This document shows, piece after piece, positions 1 through 6,218 of a stretch of DNA of 64,000 nucleotides; positions within the stretch are counted from its first letter, which is position 1; the number at the start of each line of letters is the position of its first letter. Made by a program: the position numbers and the translations under genes. Source of the DNA: Streptomyces lavendofoliae (lineage in GTDB: Bacteria > Actinomycetota > Actinomycetes > Streptomycetales > Streptomycetaceae); the NCBI RefSeq assembly GCF_014649735.1, contig NZ_BMTP01000006.1:310001-374000 (forward strand). Reading direction: 5' to 3'. Under the pieces are notes generated by a model, which did no database searches, was not told the origin of the DNA, and saw only the letters and a list, made by a program, of their open reading frames with translations.

Positions 1-1008
1 CCGGGGCGCGTTACCGAGGGTTGCGCCGTTGCCGAACGCCAGCTCGCCCAGGGCGGCGGGCCCGGGGACGGCGAGGAGGCGGGACGCCCAGTCGAGGACC
101 TCGGTGCCGGAGAGCGTGGGGAAGGCGCGCAGGACGCGGTCGCGGCCGCCGTAGGCGATGTTGATGCCGCACGGCTCGCCGGAGGTGTCCACCCGGGCGG
201 CGACGATCTCGGTGCACAGGGTGGTGCCGAGGATGGCGCACGCCTGGCCGGGTTCGACGGCGCCGGCGCCCCGGGCGGTCGCGGCGATGTCGTACGGGGC
301 CATCACGACGGGCAGTTCCGCCCGGAGGCCCAGTTCGTCCGCGGCGTGCCGGGTCAGACCGGCGACGCGCTGGTGCTCGCCGACCACCGGGGGCAGGAGG
401 CGGGCGTACGGGCCGAACCCGAACAGGTCGATGACCTCGGGGTCGTAGGTGCCGGTGGTGTGGTCGAGGAACGGGGCGGAGGCGTCTGACTCGTCGATGG
501 CGATCGTGCCGGTGAGGTTCAGGAACAGCCAGCCGGCCGCCGTCAGTGCCGTACGGGAGCGCTCCAGGCGCCCGGGGTCGTGCGCGGCGAACCAGCTGAT
601 CACCGCGTTGGGCATGCCGCCGCAGGTCAGGGAGCCGTTGCGGCGGTATGCCTCCGCCAGGACGCCGTCGGCGGCCCAGCGGGTGAGCAGGCCGCCCGCG
701 CGGCCGTCGGACCACAGGACGGCGGGCCCGGTGGGGCGGCCGGCGGCGTCGACGAGCCAGCAGCCGTCGCCCTGGGCGGTGAAGGCGACCATCCGTACGG
801 GGTCGTCGCCCGGACCGAGTCGGGCCAGGGCGTCGCGGGCGGTGCGGACCACGGCGTTCCACACGGCGTCCATGTCCTGCTCGGCCCAGCCGGGGCGGGG
901 GCGGAGCACCTCGGTGCCGATGCGGGACAGCGCTCTTTCCTGTCCCCGCTCGTCGAAGACGACCGCTTTGATGACGGACGTGCCGACGTCGATGGTGAGA
1001 ACCGTCAT
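1..1008 (-). CDS. FGGY-family carbohydrate kinase, C-terminus missing
   Basis: ATP-dependent sugar or polyol kinase acting in the cytoplasm. The first 336 codons are present; the gene reads open through the window edge, so about 150 residues of the usual 480-510 are missing. The N-terminus carries the phosphate-binding motif DVGTSVIKAVVFD (residues 7-19), a WSDGR substrate motif near residue 99, and APYDIAATARGAGA with the likely catalytic Asp240. The start is the ATG that puts the phosphate motif close to the N-terminus. It lies divergent from a DeoR regulator and near a polyol permease, so I infer a pentulose or polyol-derived ketose as substrate (xylulose, ribulose or erythritol type). The exact sugar cannot be read from the sequence. 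Confidence 0.9.
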   Translation of the reverse strand, partial: MTVLTIDVGTSVIKAVVFDERGQERALSRIGTEVLRPRPGWAEQDMDAVWNAVVRTARDALARLGPGDDPVRMVAFTAQGDGCWLVDAAGRPTGPAVLWSDGRAGGLLTRWAADGVLAEAYRRNGSLTCGGMPNAVISWFAAHDPGRLERSRTALTAAGWLFLNLTGTIAIDESDASAPFLDHTTGTYDPEVIDLFGFGPYARLLPPVVGEHQRVAGLTRHAADELGLRAELPVVMAPYDIAATARGAGAVEPGQACAILGTTLCTEIVAARVDTSGEPCGINIAYGGRDRVLRAFPTLSGTEVLDWASRLLAVPGPAALGELAFGNGATLGNAPR

Positions 1009-1171
1009 GACCGGAATACCTGCCCCTTCGCTCGCGGACGCCAGACAAACCCGCGGCCGGCCCGGTGGTCAATCGGCCGCGCGATTATCCCGTGACGGGT
1101 GGTCGCCGTCGTGTGAGGTGGCGAGCGCGCGCCGCCCGGGCGGGCGGCGCGGGGTGACCGCCGTGTTAAGT

Positions 1172-1179
1172 TCACGTGA
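1172..1179. promoter_or_regulatory. TCACGTGA palindrome between kinase and DeoR gene
   Basis: A perfect 8-bp palindrome in the 203-bp divergent spacer, 33 bp before the regulator start. Its halves (TCAC/GTGA) are the same letters, in the opposite order, as the halves of the larger inverted repeat at 2020-2034. Autoregulated DeoR-family genes often bind in such spacers. That this is the operator is inference. Confidence 0.35.
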
Positions 1180-1211
1180 GATTCGCACACGGTGGCAAGG
1201 AGCCGGACGCC

Positions 1212-1994
1212 ATGACCCGGATGGACGCGCAGGACGAGCGGCGGCGCAGGCTCCGCGAGCTGGTGACGACCAAGGGGTTCGTCCGGACGAACGACCTGGC
1301 GGACGAGTTCGGCGTGAGTGTGATGACCGTCCACCGCGACCTGGACGCGTTGCAGGCACAGGGGTGGCTGCGGAAGGTGCGCGGCGGGGCGAGCTGTCTG
1401 CCGTCCTCCCAGTTCCACGGCAGCGTGAGCGAGCGCATGACCACGATGGCGCGGACCAAGCAGCTTCTGGCGCGGGCCGCCGCGGACCTGCTGGCGCCCG
1501 GGCAGATCGTGATGCTCGACGACTCGACCACCTGTCTGAGCCTGGCGCGCCAGATGGCCAACCGCACGCCGCTCACGGTGATCACCAACTCGCTGCCCGC
1601 CGTCACCGCGCTGTCGAGGGAGGCGGGGGTGACGCTGATCGCGCTCGGGGGCACGTACTTCCCCGCGTACGACGCCTTCATGGGGTTGCACACGGCCCGG
1701 AGCGTGGAGTCGTACCGAGCGGATGTGCTGTTCATGTCGACGACTGCGGTCACCGGGGACCGCTGCTACCACATGTCGCCCGAGACGGTGCAGGTCAAGC
1801 GGGCGATGATGGCGTCCGCCGCGCGTCGGGTGCTGCTCATCGACCACACCAAGTTCGCCAGCCAGGGGCTGTACGCGCTCGCCCCGCTCACCGACTTCGA
1901 CCTGGTGCTGGTGGACGACGCGGCGCCCGCGGCCCGGGTGCGGCGGCTGCGGGACACAGGTGTCGACGTGCGGACCGTCGACACCTCCCGGTGA
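1212..1994 (+). CDS. DeoR/GlpR-family transcriptional regulator
   Basis: 260-aa cytoplasmic repressor of the DeoR family. Residues about 5-60 form the winged helix-turn-helix (DLADEFGVSVMTVHRDLDAL then the wing RKVRGGA). The remainder is the DeoR C-terminal sensor domain, which resembles ISO fold sugar-phosphate isomerases and normally binds a phosphorylated sugar (TNSLPAVTALS and DHTKF are typical). The ATG at 1212 is preceded by AAGGAG at 1197-1202, nine bases upstream, so I prefer it to the GTG/ATG codons further up. It sits divergent from the FGGY kinase and upstream of a polyol permease, and I infer that it controls that locus in response to the kinase product. DeoR membership is firm; ligand unknown. 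Confidence 0.93.
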   Translation: MTRMDAQDERRRRLRELVTTKGFVRTNDLADEFGVSVMTVHRDLDALQAQGWLRKVRGGASCLPSSQFHGSVSERMTTMARTKQLLARAAADLLAPGQIVMLDDSTTCLSLARQMANRTPLTVITNSLPAVTALSREAGVTLIALGGTYFPAYDAFMGLHTARSVESYRADVLFMSTTAVTGDRCYHMSPETVQVKRAMMASAARRVLLIDHTKFASQGLYALAPLTDFDLVLVDDAAPAARVRRLRDTGVDVRTVDTSR

Positions 1995-2019
1995 CACCGC
2001 TCCGGACCCGGCGGAAGTC

Positions 2020-2034
2020 ATGTGAACATCACAT
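2020..2034. promoter_or_regulatory. Inverted repeat ATGTGA-ACA-TCACAT
   Basis: Perfect 6-bp inverted repeat with a 3-bp spacer, just downstream of the DeoR gene and upstream of the polyol permease. It is the best candidate operator for the permease. Which protein binds is inference; DeoR is the nearest candidate. Confidence 0.4.
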
Positions 2035-2310
2035 CGTCTTCACTCGGCCGGTCATCGACACGTCCTCCTGACCCCGGGGCGTGAGCTGGGGCGACGGTGG
2101 GCGGCGTGCGGTGGCGTCGGGGCGCGTACCGGCGATTTCACGCCACGGTGGGCCGGTGCCGCGAGGTCTTCCTCCCGCTCATTGACGCCTTTCCCGCCCG
2201 GCCGTTTCATCGTGACGCACCGGAGCGCGGCGACCGGCGCTCCGCCCGAGCCGCCGGCGTTCCCCGGTATTCTCCCGGTGCTTTTCCGGATGCTCCCGGA
2301 GTGCTTTTCC

Positions 2311-2346
2311 CGGTGAATCCCCGGATTCCCTTCCGGGGATTCACCG
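2311..2346. promoter_or_regulatory. Perfect 15-bp hairpin upstream of polyol permease
   Basis: Arms at 2311-2325 and 2332-2346 are exactly complementary (CGGTGAATCCCCGGA and its reverse complement) with a 6-nt loop. It could be an intrinsic terminator of the regulator transcript, an attenuator of the permease, or a protein-binding site. No T-run follows. Confidence 0.45.
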
Positions 2347-2526
2347 CGGCGCCCTTCCGGCGCTCGGCCGGCGATTTCCCGGTTGTTTTCCGGTTCCCGC
2401 TCCGGCTGCGTTTCCGGTTCCCGTGCCGGGTGCCTTTCCGGCGATCCCGGGGCGCTCTCCGCTCAGGGGCGCCTCCCGGGCCGCCGCCCCGCGTTTTCTC
2501 CCGACTCCGCCGAAAGAGTGGTTCCC

Positions 2527-3870
2527 GTGGCCGTCGTGATGGACCCGTCCTCCTCCGCGGAGGACACCCCCCCGAAGCACTGGCTGGACAGGATCGGCAT
2601 TCCCCGGGCACTCGCCTGGGGGTTCCTCGGCGTCCTGGTCTTCATGATCGGCGACGGGGTCGAGGCGGGGTACCTGTCGCCGTACCTCATGGACCAGGGC
2701 GTGTCGAGGGAGCGGGTGGCGTTGCTGTTCGGCGTCTACGGCGTCACCGCCAGCGTCGCCGCCTGGTGCTCCGGGGCGCTGTCGGACCTGTGGGGTCCGC
2801 GCCGGGTGATGCTGCTCGGGCTGGGCGTGTGGGGCGTCTTCCAGGTGGTCTTCCTGGCGTTCGCCGTGCCGACGGGCGGCTACTGGCCGCTGCTGGTGAG
2901 CTACGGGCTGCGCGGGTTCGGCTATCCGCTCTTCGCGTACGGGTTCCTCGTCTGGGTCACGGCGGTGACCCCGCGACGCCGGCTGGGCTCCGCGGTGGGC
3001 TGGTTCTGGTTCGCCTTCACCGGCGGCCTGCCGACGCTGGGGTCGCTGGTCGCCAGTCTCGCGGTGCCCCGGATCGGTGCGTACGGCACGCTGTGGCTGG
3101 CGCTCGGGCTGGTCCTCGCGGGCGGCCTGATCGCCCTGCTGCTGGTGCGCGAGCCCCTCGGCGCACGGCGGCTCGCCCCCGCCGGGGAGCGCCCGGTCGC
3201 CACGCTGCTCGGGTCCCTCGCGATCGTCTGGCGCAACCCGAGGATCGGGACCGGCGCGGTCGTGCGGGCCATCAACACGGCGCCGCAGTTCGGCTTCCTG
3301 GTGTTCCTGCCGGTCTTCTTCACCGAGACCCTCGGCTTCACCCTCAGCGAGTGGCTCCAGCTGCTGTCCGCGATGTTCGCCACGAACATCTTCTTCAACC
3401 TCGTCTTCGGGGTCGTCGGTGACCGGATCGGATGGCAGCGCACCGTCGCCTGGTGCGGTGGCGTCGGCTGCGCGGCGACCACGCTGCTGCTGTACTACGG
3501 CACGCGGTGGGGCGGGGACGACTACGCCCTGGCGATGGTGCTGGTCGGCCTGTTCGGCGCGACGCTCGCCGGGTACGTACCGCTGTCGGCGCTGATGCCG
3601 TCGCTGGACCCCGCGCACAAGGGGCAGGCGATGTCCGCGCTGAATCTCGGTGCGGGGGCCAGCGCCTTCCTGGGGCCGGCGCTCGTGGGCGTGTTCCTCG
3701 GCCCGCTGGGCGTCCAGGGGGTGATGTGGATCTTCGCGGGGCTGTACCTGGCGAGTGCCGTGATGACCCTGTTCCTGCGGCTGCCCGAGCCGGTAGCGGC
3801 GGGAGCGCCGGGGTACTCGTCGCCCCCCGGCCCGGCATCGCGGGCACGGAACGAGTCGCCGGAGGCGTAG
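2527..3870 (+). CDS. MFS polyol permease (RbtT/DalT-like)
   Basis: Major facilitator superfamily transporter of about 447 aa with 12 predicted membrane helices. The first helix region FMIGDGVEAGYLSPYL, the YGLRGFGYPLFAYGF helix and the GWFWFAFTGGLPTLGS stretch match what I know of the ribitol/D-arabitol permease subfamily. The MFS loop 2-3 signature is degenerate (GALSDLWGPRR). Start: GTG at 2527 follows a GAAAGAG ribosome site at about 2512-2518; ATG at 2539 is an alternative, and longer starts would add low-complexity sequence. With the kinase and DeoR gene it makes a polyol uptake and catabolism locus. The polyol dehydrogenase expected in such loci is not in this window and may lie to the left. 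Confidence 0.88.
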   Translation: MAVVMDPSSSAEDTPPKHWLDRIGIPRALAWGFLGVLVFMIGDGVEAGYLSPYLMDQGVSRERVALLFGVYGVTASVAAWCSGALSDLWGPRRVMLLGLGVWGVFQVVFLAFAVPTGGYWPLLVSYGLRGFGYPLFAYGFLVWVTAVTPRRRLGSAVGWFWFAFTGGLPTLGSLVASLAVPRIGAYGTLWLALGLVLAGGLIALLLVREPLGARRLAPAGERPVATLLGSLAIVWRNPRIGTGAVVRAINTAPQFGFLVFLPVFFTETLGFTLSEWLQLLSAMFATNIFFNLVFGVVGDRIGWQRTVAWCGGVGCAATTLLLYYGTRWGGDDYALAMVLVGLFGATLAGYVPLSALMPSLDPAHKGQAMSALNLGAGASAFLGPALVGVFLGPLGVQGVMWIFAGLYLASAVMTLFLRLPEPVAAGAPGYSSPPGPASRARNESPEA

Positions 3871-3872
3871 CC

Positions 3873-4046
3873 ATGAGTGATGCGTGGGACTATCCGACCC
3901 CCTCACAGGCGGAGGGCGAGCGGGAGCCGGGTGTCGACGAACACCCCGACGTGGCCCGTTCGACTCCGTCCCAGGCCGAGGGCGAGCGGCCCGCCACCGA
4001 GGAGGAGCAGACGGAGCAGCCCGGTGAGGAGAGGAACCGGGGATGA
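3873..4046 (+). CDS. Small acidic protein with duplicated TPSQAEGER motif
   Basis: 57-aa hydrophilic, strongly acidic protein, almost certainly unfolded alone. The nonapeptide TPSQAEGER occurs twice, around residues 9-17 and 31-39, inside two similar halves. The start is an ATG two bases after the permease stop, with GGAGG about 7 bases upstream inside the permease end, so translation is probably coupled. A perfect terminator hairpin follows at 4055-4092, which supports its being the last gene of the permease transcript. I recall similar small proteins in other Streptomyces but no function; no enzymatic motif is visible. Confidence 0.75.
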   Translation: MSDAWDYPTPSQAEGEREPGVDEHPDVARSTPSQAEGERPATEEEQTEQPGEERNRG

Positions 4047-4054
4047 GACGGTGC

Positions 4055-4092
4055 CGGTGAGGGGCGGGCGGTACGGCGCCCGCCCCTCACCG
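4055..4092 (+). terminator. Hairpin terminator after the small acidic protein
   Basis: Perfect 16-bp arms at 4055-4070 and 4077-4092 with a 6-nt loop, beginning 8 bases after the stop codon. No T-run, as is usual in Streptomyces. Confidence 0.75.
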
Positions 4093-4368
4093 CCGCGTGC
4101 GAGGCCGGCGTACGAGCCCGTGCGCGACGGCTCGCCCGGCACCTCGTCGGCACCTCGCCCGACGGCACGCCCCACGCCGCACGCGGCGCCACCGGGCCGA
4201 GCGGGAGCCGGCCCTCGGACACCCTGAAGGACGCGGTGTCACCGCCCGTGACGACACGCCCAGGAATGCTCCGCGATCAACGGGGCACCCGCCGGTACGG
4301 AGCGGGCTGCCGGGTACAGCCGGAACCAGCGGCGGGCAGGTTCCCGCTCTCCCTGTCTTGGAGGAGTT
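4093..4368. other. Non-coding spacer
   Basis: 276 bases with no convincing gene or recognisable structure. The right end carries a strong GGAGGAG ribosome site (4360-4366) that serves the small ORF described next. Confidence 0.5.
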
Positions 4369-4446
4369 GTGGTGATTGATTCACGTGGGGTCGAGGAGGA
4401 CGCTGAGGTCCCCGATGCGCTGGGGGGTGCCGTATGTGCGGGCTGA
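4369..4446 (+). CDS. Possible 24-25 aa leader peptide overlapping the next gene
   Basis: A short reading frame starting at GTG 4369 or GTG 4372, directly behind a near-perfect GGAGGAG site (spacing 5 to the second GTG), and ending at TGA 4444-4446, 13 bases inside the amidotransferase gene. It would encode VIDSRGVEEDAEVPDALGG followed by AVCAG. The downstream gene itself has only a weak G-run before its ATG, so this ORF may drive its translation by coupling. It could also be chance. No homology recognised. Confidence 0.3.
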   Translation: MVIDSRGVEEDAEVPDALGGAVCAG

Positions 4447-6218
4447 GCGGTGAGATCCGTTTCGACGACCGGCGGCCGGACGTGGCCGCCGTGGAACGCA
4501 TGACGGACCGGCTGGCGGCCCGCGGACCCGACGGCCGGGGCATCTGGTCGCAGGGGCCCGTGGCACTGGGGCACCGCCGACTGAAGATCATCGATCTCTC
4601 GGAGCGCGGCGCGCAGCCGATGACGGACACCGAGGCCCGGCTCACCGGGGTGTTCAACGGGTGCATATACAACTACCAGGAAGTGCGCGACGAGCTGTGC
4701 GCCCTGGGGCACCGGTTCTTCTCCACCTCGGACACCGAGGTGATCCTGAAGGCCTACAGACAGTGGGGCACCGACTGCGTCGACCACTTCATGGGCATGT
4801 TCGCGTTCGTCATCGTCGAGAACGACACCGGCCGGGTGGTACTGGCAAGGGACCGACTGGGCATCAAGCCCCTCTACCTGAGCCAGACACCCGGCCGGCT
4901 GCGGTTCGCCTCCACCCTGCCCGCCCTGCTCGCCGGCGGCGGGGTCGACACCTCGCTCGACCCGGTCGCGCTGCATCAGTACCTCAGCTGGCACGCCACC
5001 GTGGCGGCACCGCGCACGGTGCTCGCCGGGGTCCGCAAGCTGCCGCCCGCGACGGTGCGGGTGGTGGAGCGGGACGGCTCGTACACCGACCGCTGCTACT
5101 GGCAGCCGTCGTACACCCGCCGTCCCGAGTTCGCGGGGATGGACGCCCGTGACTGGCGGGACGCGGTGCTGGACGCGCTGCGCACGGCGGTGCGGCGGCG
5201 GATGGTCGCCGACGTGCCGGTCGGCGTCCTGCTCTCCGGCGGGCTCGACTCGTCGCTGATCGTGGGTCTGCTGGCGGAGGAGGGCCAGAAGGACCTGGCG
5301 ACGTTCAGCGTCGGATTCGAGGCGGAGGGCGGCGAGGAGGGTGACGAGTTCACGTACTCCGATCTGATCGCCCGCCGGTACGAGACCGACCACCACCAGC
5401 TGATGGTGCCCTCCGACCGCGTGTCGACGGCCCTCGACGGGGCGATCGCGGCGATGAGCGAGCCGATGATCAGCCATGACGTGGTCGCCTTCCACCTGCT
5501 GTCCGAGCTGGTCTCCAAGGAGGTCAGCGTCGTCCAGAGCGGTCAGGGCGCCGACGAGGTGTTCGCGGGCTACCGCTGGTACCCGGACCTGGCCGCCGTG
5601 GAGCGGGAGCGCGAGCCCGAGCGGTACTCCGAGGTGTACTTCGACCGGCCGCACTCCGACATGGCCCGCATCCTCCAGCCCCATCTGCTCACCGACCACG
5701 ACGCCTCCGGCCGGTTCGTCCGCGAGCACATGGCCGCACCCGGCGCCGAGACCGCCCTGGACGCGGCGCTGCGGCTGGACACCCACGTGATGCTGGTGGA
5801 CGACCCGGTCAAGCGGGTCGACAACATGACCATGGACTGGGGCCTGGAGGCCCGTACGCCGTTCCTCGACCACGAGCTGGTGGAGCTGGCCGCGGCCTGC
5901 CCGCCGGAGCTGAAGCTGGCGCAGGGCGGCAAGGGCGTGCTGAAGGACGCCGGTCGGGCACTGCTGCCGCGCGAGGTCGTCGACCGGCCGAAGGGGTACT
6001 TCCCGGTGCCGGCCATCCGCCACATGGCGGGGCCCGTCCTCGAACGGGTGCGGCAGGCGCTGAACGCCCCGGAGGCGAAGGCGCGCGGCCTCTTCCGCGA
6101 GGAGTACCTCGCCGAGCTGCTCGCCGCCCCGGACGACCACCGTACGAAGCGCGGGGCGAACGCCCTGTGGCACGTAGCGTTGCTGGAGATATGGCTGCAG
6201 ACGCACAGGATCAGCTGA
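4434..6218 (+). CDS. Asparagine-synthase-like amidotransferase (N-acetylglutaminylglutamine amidotransferase type)
   Basis: 594-aa glutamine-dependent amidotransferase. The N-terminal class II glutaminase has its nucleophile exposed after Met removal (MCGLSGEIRF, Cys2) and the RGPDG motif near residue 27. The C-terminal synthetase domain carries the PP-loop LLSGGLDSS near residue 268. The fine sequence (GRGIWSQGPVALGHRRLKII, QSGQGADEVFAGY, KGVLKDAGRALLPREVVDRP) matches the enzymes I know as N-acetylglutaminylglutamine amidotransferase, which make the osmolyte NAGGN, rather than AsnB. It overlaps the following S9 peptidase by 28 nt. The usual partner, an N-acetylglutaminylglutamine synthetase, is not nearby, so the substrate could differ; plain asparagine synthase is the alternative. 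Confidence 0.87.
   Translation: MCGLSGEIRFDDRRPDVAAVERMTDRLAARGPDGRGIWSQGPVALGHRRLKIIDLSERGAQPMTDTEARLTGVFNGCIYNYQEVRDELCALGHRFFSTSDTEVILKAYRQWGTDCVDHFMGMFAFVIVENDTGRVVLARDRLGIKPLYLSQTPGRLRFASTLPALLAGGGVDTSLDPVALHQYLSWHATVAAPRTVLAGVRKLPPATVRVVERDGSYTDRCYWQPSYTRRPEFAGMDARDWRDAVLDALRTAVRRRMVADVPVGVLLSGGLDSSLIVGLLAEEGQKDLATFSVGFEAEGGEEGDEFTYSDLIARRYETDHHQLMVPSDRVSTALDGAIAAMSEPMISHDVVAFHLLSELVSKEVSVVQSGQGADEVFAGYRWYPDLAAVEREREPERYSEVYFDRPHSDMARILQPHLLTDHDASGRFVREHMAAPGAETALDAALRLDTHVMLVDDPVKRVDNMTMDWGLEARTPFLDHELVELAAACPPELKLAQGGKGVLKDAGRALLPREVVDRPKGYFPVPAIRHMAGPVLERVRQALNAPEAKARGLFREEYLAELLAAPDDHRTKRGANALWHVALLEIWLQTHRIS

Larger units (their letters stand above)
1995..2526. other. Long leader region before the polyol permease, no gene seen
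   Basis: 532 bases with no convincing coding region. From about 2170 to 2450 it is a degenerate array of TTTCCGG and TTCCCGG words on the plus strand, giving a pyrimidine/purine strand bias unlike the neighbouring genes. It also contains a strong hairpin at 2311-2346. I read it as an untranslated leader or regulatory segment. Confidence 0.5.

Noticed and set aside
4434..6218. Lasso-peptide cyclase as identity of the asparagine-synthase-like gene
   Set aside because: It has a full N-terminal glutaminase with Cys2, and no RRE or lasso protease is nearby; the S9 peptidase is unrelated to lasso proteases.
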